A DNA stretch of 64,000 nt from Sanderia malayensis. Lineage: Eukaryota; Cnidaria; Scyphozoa; Semaeostomeae; Pelagiidae. Under the pieces are notes generated by a model, which had not been told where the DNA came from, made no database searches, and saw only the letters and a program-made list of their open reading frames with translations. The stretch is taken from positions 2,356,001-2,420,000 of the forward strand of contig RQOL01000855.1 of the NCBI GenBank assembly GCA_013076295.1, written 5' to 3'. This document shows, in pieces, positions 11,701 to 23,100 of the stretch; position 1 is the stretch's first letter; each line of letters starts with the position of its first letter. Position numbers and translations under genes: made by a program.

Positions 11701-12910
11701 ACCTGCATATGCGAAAGTGGAGTATTATCATGCTTTAAACAAAAAGATAAATCGAAAGACAAAAGCAACAATAGTGGACAAAAGTCTTCAGGACGCTTGA
11801 ACAAGTACAAAAAAGGGCTATCCCCTTGGACTTCTTCTTTCATGGGCTTTATTCAACTCCATGTCCCCTGAAGCAATGTTTTTCTCTCGATCAGACTCCT
11901 ATGATCCTAATGCAAGTGGAATTGTTGATATTTTATATGCTTTTCTCTAAATAAGAAGTTAGGAGGGGGTGAAAGATGCATTCAAAATTTGCTTTAAGTT
12001 TTAAGTGTCCCAGGAAATTTGTCCACTATTGGCAATGAGATCTACAAGACTACATATTCAACAGCCAATATAATAACTATTATTGCAACCATATAATACA
12101 GAGATACAGCCAGTATAGTAAATTGCAACCATATAATACAGAGATACAGCCAATATAGCAAACTGCAACTATATAATACAGAGATACAGCCAATATAGTA
12201 AATTGCAGCATATAATACAGAGATATATACTGTCAAATATTGTTTTGTTTTGAAAGATGGGATTATTGGAGGGGGCTTGATATAATTAATTGGTAATTAC
12301 CTTGTTGGTCTCCCTCTTGGAACTCTTTCTTCTTGTGCTGATAATAGGCATTGTACGGATCATTTGGATTGAGGAAATTGAATTTTGGATTGTTCGCTTC
12401 ATTCGCTCTGATTCTCTCTTCAAACTCAGGACCTGTATAGAACAATAACATGAGCTAATAATATTAAACAAAATACTGTACAATTAGTACCATGACAGAT
12501 CTGTGAACATAAGTGAGATTGAAATAGTCTTTAGTTAACTGAAATTACGTTAATGATAATGAAAACTGAAATTACTCTTACCGTTTCTAGCAACAAAGTT
12601 TGCAGTTTTGTCAACAATGTCTTTAGACTGTTAAGAATTTAAATCCTTCAGACAATAATAAAAAAAACAGTAACAAAATCGTTTGTAGATAAAGAGTCTA
12701 TCCGTGGAGAACCTTACCATGATGTAGAATTGAATCGCGTTTAATTTATGGTGAAAGGATACTTCTTACTTCCGGAGGGGGGTAAATAATACCAATTGTT
12801 GGTCTTGCAACTGCTTCCACCTCCTGATTCTTTTCAGCTTCTTGGTCATCCTTTGTCTCCTCCTTGTCCTTGAGACTCAGATTTTCAACGTCTATCGCAA
12901 CAGGGGCCAT
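5703..12910 (-). CDS. SF3A1: Splicing factor 3A subunit 1 (SF3a120), about 18 exons
   Basis: SF3A1 is the scaffold of the SF3a complex of the 17S U2 snRNP, which recognises the branch site. Exon 1 (12763-12910) encodes MAPVAIDVENLSL and ends in IIYPPPEVR. SURP module 1 spans roughly 12316-12646 (NIVDKTANFVARNG, NPKFNFLNPNDPYNAYY). SURP module 2 spans 10905-11205 (VVKLTAQFVAKNG, YQFDFLRPQHSLFQYFTKLV). Later exons give DWHDFVVVETV (about 9815-9888), the IRRDYDPKAPKP segment (8851-9162), IFGVGSEETMIGKK and ANITLDEQIEAIHKAKGL (8236-8461), a Pro/Met-rich linker (6875-7866), and a C-terminal ubiquitin-like domain (TGMPAGKQKLQ near 6200, ending KERGGRKK at 5703). The RGGRKK tail binds U1 SL4 in human SF3A1. 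Order and ends match the full-length animal protein. Intron 1 is U12-type. FICD follows upstream on the same strand after about 420 bp. Confidence 0.96.
5930..6130. repeat. Degenerate copy of the GGGGCTTAATAGAG element family
   Basis: Starts GCCGTAAAAGCTCTATTAAAC and continues with AAGCCCC/CTCTCTACTAAG motifs. This matches, in inverse orientation, the element at 38447-38750. It lies in the last SF3A1 intron. Confidence 0.55.
6487..6679. mobile_element. Hairpin element with ~70-bp terminal inverted repeats
   Basis: The left arm begins AATAGAAGCAAGAAAGTGGA and the right arm ends with its near-perfect reverse complement (TCTACTTTCTTGCTTCTATT). The arms continue through TTCTCTGTTACTCGGAGTTT / AAACTCCGAGTAACAGAGAA (one base differs) and ATCAGACA. 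The centre is a short repeat of GTCTGTCTGATGAT. This is a fold-back, MITE-like insertion in the intron before the exon at 6190-6258. Confidence 0.75.
7377..7519. mobile_element. TA-flanked ~150-bp MITE, copy 1
   Basis: Ends resemble CCGCATATAAGAGCC and GTTCTTATATGCGGG, with the internal ACAATAGACGAAACAATAG segment shared with the copies at 24949 and 28401. It is inserted in an SF3A1 intron. Confidence 0.7.
7926..8187. repeat. Minisatellite, ~27-bp unit
   Basis: About nine tandem, diverged copies of a unit like GTCTTAACTTGCTCAGGGAAG lie in the SF3A1 intron between the exons at 7583-7866 and 8236-8461. The array ends about 50 bases before the exon edge near 8236. Confidence 0.85.
9940..10030. 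repeat. ATGATAATAT simple repeat
   Basis: Imperfect tandem ATAATATATG / ATGATAAT units fill the intron beside the SF3A1 exon that starts near 10031. Confidence 0.75.
10440..10548. mobile_element. Short inverted-repeat element (GACTCATTACATTGCG ends)
   Basis: The left end AGACTCATTACATTGCGTCC (from 10449) is the imperfect inverse of the right end GGGGCGCAATGTAGTGAGTC (to about 10543). The interior has degenerate CTCGCTC/GAGCGA complementarity. The same end type recurs near 500 and 23920. It sits in an SF3A1 intron. Confidence 0.55.
12046..12228. repeat. Tandem repeat, ~40-bp unit
   Basis: Four diverged copies of AACCATATAATACAGAGATA + CAGCCAATATAGTAAATTGC. They lie in the SF3A1 intron downstream of the exon near 12314. 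Confidence 0.8.
12647..12762 (-). other. U12-type intron 1 of SF3A1
   Basis: The minus-strand donor is A|GTATCCTTTCACC, a perfect U12 donor. A branch-like TTCTTAAC lies about 10 bases before the CTAAAG acceptor. Splicing here gives PPPEVR-NIVDKTANFVARNG, which matches the conserved SF3A1 sequence exactly at the junction. The U2-like alternative (GAA|GTAAGA to TTAACAG) would lose the conserved Val-Arg. Confidence 0.85.
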
Positions 12911-13331
12911 TTTCAGTTGTTAAATTACCAACCTTTGAGTAAAGTAAGTAAGTGACTTTAAAAATCAAATGTAGTAGGCCAGGCCAAGAGAATGCGAGAA
13001 CCAACTTTCCTAGCTGTCCTAAAACGGCTGTAAATTTATCACCAGCGCTTTCAGTTAACGGTACAAACCTTGTGCTTTGGTAATGCAGTTTTGTGGAGGA
13101 AATCTAGCAGATGTTCACAAAGAAAATTTAAGATGAAACAACGTTGAGCTTTAAAAATCAAAACATAATGGCGTCGCATCGCAACTCGTGCAAAAACTTA
13201 CGTGCCTCGTATTGAAGTTGAGGTTGCATAAACGTCATTGCAAATTACTCAGGCGTGCAACAAACAAAAACACTTATAGAACATCAATATATATCATTGA
13301 AAATTAAATATTCATTTGAGAAAATTAGCGT
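12911..13331. other. Intergenic SF3A1 promoter region
   Basis: 421 bases between the SF3A1 start and the FICD stop, both on the minus strand. They hold the SF3A1 promoter/5'UTR and the FICD 3'UTR. No further gene is seen. Confidence 0.6.
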
Positions 13332-14987
13332 TTATTTTTTTACAGGACATATTTTAGAATGCACATGCAAAGATTTATAATTTTGAGCAGGATTTAAACA
13401 TTCCTCGTTATAAATATTTTGATATAAATCATCATAACTAGTGAGAGATTCAGTATGCTTGACTTTATGTTCATTTTGCAATCGTCTAGAGTTACTCATC
13501 CTCGGATAAATAGTCACTGAGGATAAGTATTCGTCAAGACTACGCTCGGTACATCGTGCAACAAATCTTATAAATGGCCGAATATCACCAAGATTAGCCT
13601 GCTGTAAGTAATCGTAATATTCAAATCTTTGCTCCTTGTGAATGATGACAGGCGGGTATCCGGCTTGCATTAAGAACAAGTTCATTAACAAACGTGAAGT
13701 CCTTCCGTTGCCGTCGGTAAACGGGTGGATGAAAACAAGTTTGTAGTGAGAAATGGCAGCCAATTCAATAGGATGAAGAATTTCAGATTCTCTTGAATAG
13801 AGCCAGTTATCAAACTCCGTCATCAATCTGTCAATATCTGATGGGCCAGGGGGGATATGATCACCAACATAGACTTGTGTCTTCCGGAATAATCCAGCTT
13901 CCAATGGATCCACATGTCCATAAACCCTTTTATGAATCTCGACAATATCCTCAACACCAATATCCCCAAGTTGTGCTAGCAATGTGTTGTTGATGTATTT
14001 AAGTGCCTCATCAAGCCCAATCACCTCGTTATGTTCGTGAATGCTCTTTCCTCCAATAGCCATACCAGTTTCAACAATAGCTCTTGTCATTGAAAGAGTC
14101 ATTGTGTTGCCTTCAATGGCATTAGAGTGGTATATGTGTTTGTAGTATGCCTCCATTTTGGCTCGCTGTAACGCGGCATTACCTTCAGGGATCTGTATCA
14201 ATGCTTCTCTTTTCATTTCTATTCTACGCAGCATTTCCAAGTCTCTCTGCTTTACAAGCGGCAGTGTTCGCATGCGGTTTTCTAAAGCTTTGGTGTGCCC
14301 GGGCTCAAAAACAAGGGCCAATGCGTAGTGATGCTCAGCATCTATGACATCATCCTCCTCCACAACCTCTCCATAATCATTGAGCACGTCAGGATGGTGC
14401 GGACTCAGAGATTTGCATTGCTGCAACAAACGCTTTGCCTTTTCCAGCCGACCTTTTGCTTTCATCTGTGCTGCTAATTTACGGGCTGCATCAGCCTCTG
14501 GGTGAATTGGAACAACTGCAAGACAAAAAACAATACTTCAAACAAACAGCTAGCTAATTAGGGACTTTCTAGACACGTTAAGAAATTCGTAAAGCTCAGC
14601 AAATTCATCTGCCCTACCTGTGCGTCCTACCTCTGTTTCCTTTGTATCAACCTCTGCTATCTCGGTCTTTATGTTAACTTTTTTACCCTGACCAACAGCA
14701 ATTAAAGCGTATTTCTGATCTAGCAATGATATTAAACCACTCGTTTGCGGTATTGTCCTGTGTTCTTGCTTCAAATTCTTTCCACCAGAGAGACTGTAAT
14801 ATGTTGACTTTAAATCCTCGAAAATTGACTTAAAATTCAATTTTGTAGACGAATTGGCTACCAATATGCCGATAATTGTAGACAGCAAGCAAGAAAGTAT
14901 GATTGTCGAAAGTGAAGTCTTCGCAGGAGGCGAAGAATTTACATGTTTCTCCATCTTTCCAAATGGGCCTAAGTTAATGTTGTTCAC
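13332..14987 (-). CDS. FICD: Protein adenylyltransferase FICD (Fic domain), 2 exons
   Basis: FICD AMPylates and de-AMPylates the ER chaperone BiP, switching between the two with ER load. Exon 1 is 14618-14987 and exon 2 is 13332-14515; the phase-1 junction fits, giving about 517 residues against 458 in human. A signal-anchor helix (SLSTIILSCLLSTIIGILVA) lies near residues 25-45, as expected for a type II ER membrane protein. A TPR region follows (HHPDVLNDYGEVVEEDD, HHYALALVFEPGHTKALENR). The inhibitory helix motif SNAIEGNT places the regulatory Glu at about residue 258. The Fic catalytic loop HPFTDGNGRTSR starts at about residue 387 and keeps the catalytic His. LKYINNTL and HIPPGP also match. 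The extra length is mostly at the N-terminus and the tail. It appears intact and active-site complete. Confidence 0.97.
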
Positions 14988-15679
14988 AGCCAGCTTCTGT
15001 AGTCATTTCTTCCCTCAGATTGTTATAAATTGCATTTTAAAGACATGCAGGCATTCTCCACCTAGTATAATTCAACGAAATCTCCATTTTCGTGCAATCT
15101 ATAGCAAATTATTGCTTTTATTGGCAAAATAATAAAAGTTGTTGAAAAATTTCTTCATCCACCCATCCATCGTCATCAAATTCTTCCGCAAATGAAGAGC
15201 TGCCTCGTTCTCGTGTGCTTGCACAACAAGGCGACAGGAACAAGTTCAAACGCCAAAGTACCTTTGGGCTCCTTTGGGTACCATGTACCACCATGGAAGT
15301 AACCAGAAGTTGTGAAGGCTGGAACTTTCACCTAGCGTTGGTTGATAGTCAAATAATAAAGTAACACATGCGTGAGTGCAATAAGTAAATGAAAACTATT
15401 GCAGATAGGGGAAGAAAGCATGGCTCCCTTGCGCCCATGGTAACAGGACGTTTCGCCCTGTTACCATGGGAGCCTCAATTCCCATTATGTCTACATCTCT
15501 CGGTGGGCATTAGTGGGCTTAAGTAATAACGCAGTGTCTATAAACATATTTCAATGATTCAAAAATGTTGCATTATTACAAACAATAAGTGTGGAAAATA
15601 GAAACATTTTATTCGCCCAATTATTTACAAGCCAATTACAAAATAACCCCCAGTTAAAGAATCCCAAAATAAAAAACTC
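14988..15679. other. Intergenic between FICD and collagen A, with a perfect hairpin
   Basis: 692 bases. They contain the FICD promoter/5'UTR, the collagen A 3'UTR, and a perfect inverted repeat CCCATGGTAACAGG / CCTGTTACCATGGG around a 9-base loop (about 15434-15470). A weak GGCTCCC / GGGAGCC extension lies outside it. No coding exon is seen. Confidence 0.6.
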
Positions 15680-17944
15680 TTAATAAAATCCGACTTGTAG
15701 GAATTCACAACAGTGGTATCGATATCTCAGCTTTCCTCGTTCGGACTCTGCAATGACATTCCAAAGAAATTCCATGTCTCCACACATCATTCCCTGCTTT
15801 CTATTCACAAAATCGTCTGCTTCCACCCAAGCTGTATACCTTGCTGTGCAATTTGGGCCCCCGACTGATCCTGGAAGCCCTGGGGGCCCTCGCGAGCCTC
15901 GTCTCCCTTTGCGGCCTCGTTTCCCTTTTGGTCCATCAGGTCCTTGTTCACCTGGCCAGCCTGCCTCGCCAACGCTACCAGATAAACCTACAACAACAAC
16001 ATCAACATGTCACTCAATGTTATAGTACACTCACTACAAACCTATAGAAAGGTATTGATCTAATCTTTAAAGCTATTAATCCAACAACGCTATGAAAGGA
16101 GCGAGAATTAACAAAGAAACACGATTTAGGAAGAACCTTTGATTCCTTGTCTCCCTTCTGGTCCTTTCAGACAAACTAAGCCAGAATTTTTGTCGATGCA
16201 ATTACCAGGGTGTCCGTGAGGTCCAATTGAGCCATCACTGCCCCGGTAGCCCTGAAAGACACGACAATAATGACATAAAGAACGTGTAGAAGACTATTGT
16301 AAAAGTCATCATTAGAAAAATGTTGGAACATGTTGGAACAGAAACTGCTGTGTAACATACTTGTGGACCTCTTGTCCCTCTGTCTCCTGGATCCCCTGGA
16401 AAGCCTTTAGGGCCAACTGGACCAGACTATTGAAAAGAAACATTTGAAATATTACAATGAAAAGCAAGCTGAAACATTGTAGCTTCATGGCACGAGAAGT
16501 TATAACAAAGCTAAGTCGAGTAGTGGTGAATACAGGCTTGTATAAGTACTCACGAAACCTTGAAGTCCCGGTCGACCAGGTGTTCCACGGCTCCCTTGTT
16601 CACCCTTTAAAACAAAGAAGATCACGGGTTTGAAAAAATGGAAGACGATACATATTATACGAACGTTTCAGAAAGATATATTTTCCTGGCTTTTCGTGTT
16701 TTCACATTGACAACGCAAAGTATTACTCAAAGTCTTTTGTTGACTTTGTGAGTCCATTACTTGCAGTAAAGTGTTTACTATTGTTATCGTTTGATCCAAA
16801 ATGAGAAGAATAGCGAACGATCGATAGTCAGTCTGGATGATACCGTTGTACTATTAAACGGAGTTGATGGTGAAGTGATGTATATGATAGTTGTAGCGAT
16901 TAATCACACGATGCATTGAATAAAAGAGTGAAAGATCTTGAGATTGAGCTTGCAGAAAGTAAGTGTTCAGTATTGTGGACCGCAAGCAGTGATTGCAATG
17001 TCAATCAAATGCCAGCAGGTTTGAGTAAAAGAAAACAAGGTGATGTGTGTATTGCTGATGTTTTAGAGCCAACATGCTTTGCAACAGAGTGTGAAATTTA
17101 AGATCTTCTTGACTAGCCCATGCGATGCGAAAGATGGAATTCGCTAGTATGGTGGATTTGATGAACATAGTGGAATGGTCACAACTGCCAGAGGCGTTGT
17201 CTGGGAAACACGGCAAACACAAGACGCGGATTCATCATTGCTCAAAGCAACAGAACACTTTCAAGAGGTAGATTCATCATTACCCGCAATTGCAAAGAGC
17301 AGACAGAGTAGTTTAAGCATGATACATTGAACAACAAAATCGAGACAGCGTTTGACTGCATGTAAGAGACAAAAGAGCATGAAAAGATGCGCTAACGAAG
17401 ATGTGCGCAGGGTTGATAGAAAAAGAGAACTATTGTTACTTGAATTTGCTTTTGATCTGTGAATGCTTGGGCACATTTACTGTCTGATTTGTCTCGAGCT
17501 CTGCGAGTATTTGCCTTAACTATTGCTATTTAAGACAAGCATTGCTTGCTGATAAAAAATAACAAAGAAAGCAATGTTAACATGTAATTGACGTACTGGA
17601 GGTCCAGGGAAACCAGGTCGACCAGGTTGCCCTCGCATGATTCTTGACACTCCGCCTCTGGGAATGCGAACGAGAACTTCTCGTTCAGATACCTAGAAAA
17701 CAAAGCATGAAATGTTGCCATGAGATTTTTCTTTTTATGTATTGCCGAATACGACTCCTTTACTGTTAAAAACATTTAAGAGGCTTCTTTCTAGGGGGCG
17801 TTAAATTGAGACACGCGATACAGTAGATAATGTGTGTAAATCATTTACAAGTACCTGGTATAGTTTTTTGGTAGCGGTTTCGTCAGGTATTGCTATCAAA
17901 ACACACGCACATACCACCATTTTCAGTGCGTCCATTTTGTCCAT
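15680..17944 (-). CDS. Short collagen-like secreted protein A with a YHCC-type C-terminus
   Basis: Six exons (17855-17944, 17597-17692, 16554-16604, 16361-16426, 16137-16251, 15680-15987) join in phase into about 241 residues. An N-terminal hydrophobic signal (MVVCVCVLIAI) is followed by a short charged stretch (REVLVRIPRGGVSRIMRG) and Gly-X-Y repeats. Most triple-helix exons are clean Gly-X-Y blocks of 51 or 66 bp. The helix is interrupted by PGNCIDKNSGLVCLKGPEG, with two Cys. After a very basic Gly-X-Y run (RGRKGRRGSRG) comes a ~60-residue C-terminal domain: C-x2-RYTAW, a single Cys before EF, then RYRYHCCEFLQVGFY. This is not fibrillar NC1 or collagen IV NC1, and it lacks the features I know of sponge C4-type collagen. 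It is a clear paralogue of the divergent gene at 20154-23271. Probably extracellular matrix; exact role unknown. Confidence 0.85.
16605..17596. other. Largest intron of collagen A; nothing identified
   Basis: About 990 bases between the exons at 17597-17692 and 16554-16604. It has scattered short frames on both strands, none with homology or splice support. No repeat family from elsewhere in the window was recognised here. Confidence 0.5.
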
Positions 17945-20153
17945 CCTTCGAATATTCCCTCTTGCTCTACCTTACATGCTGCCTTCTTTCGGAAGATGAG
18001 AGAATCTAGACTGTATTACTTCAAGAAACTCTCAAGCAGTAGTTTGAGTATTATTCTGATAAAACCTCAAGAGAAACGAGAATTTAGGCCGCTTCAAATG
18101 AACACAGCGCAGTTTCAAAAAGACGAACAATGATAGAATAAGGGATAGATCAGTGAACAAAGGGGATTTACTAACGTCGCAATGAGTGAGGCTACTGAAA
18201 TTAGAAGACGTCAAGCGATCTCTAAAACAAAGAAATCGCTAATTGTTCTCAACGCTTCCTGATCATGCAAAGACATTTGTTCTTTTTACATTTGATAATC
18301 CCGTGTGCCAGTTCATTTGAATAAGAAAAACGCCAATTATATTATATGCACCAATATTATATTCTAAAAGGATTGAGTGTGAAGTTATTTATATGAACTT
18401 GATCAGGATTTTCCTATTTTTCGTTAATTGATTTCCCCAATAGAAAAAGAAACCAAACAAAAGTATTTTCCTTTCCAAATATAACAGGTTTTCCAAGATA
18501 AACAATGTACTACTTACAACATGCAGAGATGGATAGAAAAATAATCATAGCTGTAATCAATCATATAGTCATGCCAAGCCTATCCCTTAAGGGTAACTTT
18601 TGGATTCGCTTTTATGAATTGAGTGCTTGATAAATTGTTGTTTGCTATAAGATTCTGTTTCTATTTCCTGTCAATAAAACAAACTGGCATAGCTGCGACG
18701 GTATCGTTTGACAACGAAAGCTACCATGTATACGATTTTCCGTTACATAGTGACTTTAAGCAGGTAATTGCCTCATTGTCACAGAGTGATACTGATCAGA
18801 TTAGCAGCTCTGTGACAGTTAATGGAACACTCCAGTGCATGCGTGCTGGAGTGCGGGCTGCAAACAACTGTTCGCAATTTGTTATTGCATTGCAATATAC
18901 CGGTTCATACCAACACAATGCAATGCAACAATGCAATGCAAACTTGCACCTACCCCGGGTATCGTTGTGACAACAATAGCTTATCAAACATCATCAATGA
19001 TTGGGGTGGATACAACTGGTGATGTAGCGTACTTTTGGGGTCAATTTCCAACAATTTAACCATCTTGCCAGCAGAAAAAACTTGTGAAGACGGTAGCGCA
19101 TATCAGTAGCTACCTGTAGATTGTCAACAGGTGCTAAAGACCAATGAAATCCTGGACAAAGAAGCTCTTGGATTTCTGCCATTCATATATCCTGTACATG
19201 CTCCGAAACCACATGGCAATATGTGTTTATCTCTTTGTGTGACGTATGCAATCTGAAAAAAATACAAGAAATTGTTAATATTGTTGATTAACAAGAGAGT
19301 TGCCTAAACTTAGATTACTTAGTGCCGGGAGAAAATCTGAGATTTGATTTGAAAATAGATTAAACAGTTAAAGATTTGAGAATAGATTGAACAGTTAAAG
19401 CTGATCTGACGTCTCATAAGATATATGGCTGTTCTCAATCCGTAATTAGTTTGATTTATAGCCCTCAAGGCATTCCTTCAGAAAACACCTTGGTCTACAG
19501 ATTAATGCCCTCAAAGAGCCTCATCTATAGAGCAATAAAATCTAACAAGAACCACAGCAAGAAAAAACAATTGGTCTCTGTTTGAGCACGATTTCTCACC
19601 CTGCATTATCCTTGCTTGAAGAGTTTCAAATCGGTCTTTCACGTTTCTCTGCAAAGCTGATAATAAAGAAAACGATAAAAATAAATAATATAGCAGATTA
19701 ATGGATGAAAAATAGGCTGGGCCTGTTATCTATAGATTCGTAGCTGTCTCACAAGGACTATTAAAATGTAGGAGAAATGGAAGGTCAACAGCGCAGCTAA
19801 CATGACTTATTCATTTGGGAGAACAAGACCAATTTCTACACACCGGCTAATCCCTATCGTTACAAGGAATTTCATCTCGGCTTAGTGAAACACCACGTCT
19901 TCCTAGTTGAAGAGAATTTGTAAAGAAGCCCCCAACATGAGCCATGAGGGGCCCAGCAGGACGTCAGGTTAGTACATAATAACCCAATTCGGAAAAGTCA
20001 TTTCGCATATCCATGCAAATCGCCAAGCAGAGCAGTTAGTGCATTGGTCAGTGGATGTTAACAAGTAAGTCTTTAATCGGTCAGTGATTCAGTCAAGTCA
20101 AGTCAAGTCAGCAACGACATTCAACGCATTTTGACTAACGGTCTCCATTCAAG
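17945..20153. other. Shared intergenic region of the two divergent collagens
   Basis: 2.2 kb separates the two collagen start codons, so it should hold both promoters. An open frame at 18623-18970 (+) begins with a hydrophobic stretch (LLFAIRFCFYFLSI) and ends without homology. It could be a small secreted ORF or noise. A ~30-bp duplication (TTTGA.AATAGATT.AACAGTTAAAG) lies at about 19345-19400. A direct GTCAA repeat (AGTCAAGTCAAGTCA) lies at about 20095-20110, just upstream of collagen B. Confidence 0.5.
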
Positions 20154-23100
20154 ATGAAAGCATACAACCTTCTTGTAGCATTTGTTGCTATCTACGTCAC
20201 AATACAAGACTTCACCTTTCTACAACAGCAGTCAAACAGTGTCGAAGCAAAAATGAAAAGGGTGAGCATTTTCTTACTTTCTTTCAATTATAGTATGATC
20301 TAGCTGTATTGCTTCTCGCTGTTGTATTGTGTCTTTGTGGATGACACCCTAAATTCAGTGCCAGTTAAAAGATGGCTCTAATAGGATCCTAAGGCGATCC
20401 TGGATCATGTAAACCTTTACTTCAGAATATATTTTTCGACATCATTCGCCTGACAATGTATCTTAGAGACACGTTAGAATGTAGCTTAGAGACACGTATC
20501 TGGATTTGTCTCTGAACAGAGCTGAGCCTCATTTATGTCATGTCCTCATTAAATAATACCATCAATAATTGTCATATCATAACAATATCTACCACAAGCT
20601 TTTCTGAACTAAACTATAATGGATACACAGTAGAGAGACAATTTACCTTGTATGCTAAATGAAATGCTAAATGAAATTAGATTTGGGGTTGGTGCGTAAA
20701 ATAAACGTGCACCATTTGATAACGGTGTGAGATACAGAGGTGATAAATACCATTGTGGTTCTGGGAGGTGCTGTGACACTTGGTTATCGCTGCACTGGGT
20801 ATCTCTATGGGTGTAGGGAGAGATAATTACAGAGCAAACAAACCGCAGTAACAACTCTTCATTCTGAGCACAGCAGACCATCATATCTTACATTGCAGAA
20901 ATTACAATTGCATGCTATTGAAGTAATTGTTTGGATGTTTTGGCACCCCTATTTGTAAACACGTGAAAGTTTACCCTCCTTACCCTATTACAATATGCCA
21001 CCAACGTTGCCAGCTAGAGATGGTAAACACCAAACTATGTTGCAGCAGCAAAACAGGCTTATGAACCTAAGACTATCTAATAATATAACAAAGCATTCTT
21101 CAAAATGTACTAATCTATCATAAGCGAGAGGTACAATGCAGAAAATTCCTATTCTGAACTTGGCTAATGATATCAAATTGGATTCTTTCCAAAATGGACA
21201 TCCTTTATAATCAAACCTTTCCCTAAAGGCAACCGAAATACGAACATTGAAGCTAATTAGCTTAAAGGGATAATGTCAGCTCATAAACTGCTTAGTAGTT
21301 TTGCCTTCTATTCGCGGTAAACGTATAATCCAATAATTAATGCCATTAAAAGCTTGACAGGTACATTTCATTGCCCACCACTGATACCTACAAAGTTGGT
21401 ATTTCTACGCTTGAGTTTAGGGACACAATGGCGATTTCCTTACCCATACGTTGCAAACTGTTTGTCAACTGTAAGGTATCTTAGTAGATTTGTCACCGGG
21501 TTGGCGCGTTTTCATAGCAAATGCATGCTTTGTGTGTAATTAATGGCTTTGTAAAGCAAAGAATGCATGAACAATTACATGCTTTAAGTAATGACGGTTA
21601 TGAGCGATTTGAGTACTGCTGTGTTGATCAGGAAATGAGCTAAGTTAATCCCTAAGCACCATGTTGTTCAATTTCAGTGCAAGATCCAGTTTAGATCAGG
21701 AGAATACGTGGTTCGTTGTCCAAAGAGGATTCCAAACAAGGTAAAATGAAAATACTTATGCCATGATGACGTTCATACATCTCATTGTTGTTATTGTTAT
21801 TGTCACTACAATTGTTCTTGCCACTGCAATTTCTATACACAATACTCATCAATGCTGAATTCCATTGCATAGGAAAGTCAGAGAACAATCACAAGGAAAC
21901 GAGGACCACGAGGAAAAAGAGGAGAGCCTGGCATACCTGGACCAGTTGGACCTCAAGGATTACAGGCAAGAACGAAACACACTTTTTCGAGTTATATAGT
22001 CAACAGTATTCAACCGTATCTCGTTGTGCTGTGACTGACACTCTATAGCCAATAAAACAAGTATTTATGGTCGCAATTATTTTCTTTAGGGTAACCTTGG
22101 TCCAATTGGCCCAGCCGGTCCGAGAGGTTTAAAAGGAGAGGTGAGATATTATCACTTGTATGCCGGTATAACAACTTAATTGGACAAGATTGGCAGATTA
22201 TACTGCAAAAAATGATTATGTCCAAATCAATTAGTGAATTTGAATTGCATTGATTGTATTAAATTGATTTGTCCCTTACAGACAGGTCCAGTGGGCGGGA
22301 AAGGTGATTCTGGACCAGTGGGACCAATAGGACCGAAAGGAACACAGGTACGTAATGTTACGGACACCTACAACACTCTATGTGATTTTGGCAGAGCTTG
22401 GTGTTCAAGACTCGGGCATCAGCAAACTCGTATATAGTCAATAAAGTAGTGACAAAGCATTGATATTGAATTACTGTAGGAAACTCTAACAGAAGACACT
22501 GAATTGAGCTTTCGTCACACACAACGACTATCTAAGAATAAGCAATATTACAGCGACAGCTTAAGATATACTAAAGGGTGATTAACATAACAACATAACA
22601 AGCGTATAGGGGGCAAATCGGGGTGACCTTACTACACTACTATTAAATAATCTTACCTTCATGTCTTAAATCCATGTTCCCCCGAGCTCAAATTCGCCCG
22701 ACGTCATCAAAATTCTATTCTGACTTTGCCTCGAACACCTCATGTCCAAAATGTTTTACACAGGTCTGAAATAAAATGAACAAATAATGGTATATGTATG
22801 CGTATGCCTCATGTTAAACTAACACTGACGCTTTTCCAACAGGGTGACATGGGACCAACTGGAGCACAGGGACCCCCGGGATTGCCAGGCAACTGTTTAT
22901 CAGAGAATCCGGTGTACGTACAACGCAACGGGGTGCACTGCCTTGCTGGACCAATGGGTCCGCAAGGAACGAAAGGAAACACAGGGGAACGCGGTATTCA
23001 GGGCCCGCAAGGCATCGCTGGCAAAACAGGCAGAAGAGGAGAACCGGGGATCCAAGGACCTCGAGGATCAGTGGGACTACCGGGTCTGCCAGGCACGCTG

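Noticed and set aside
18623..18970. 115-codon frame with a signal-like N-terminus between the collagens
   Set aside because: No homology, no downstream exon in phase, and repetitive AATGCAA near its end. Kept only as a note, not as a gene.
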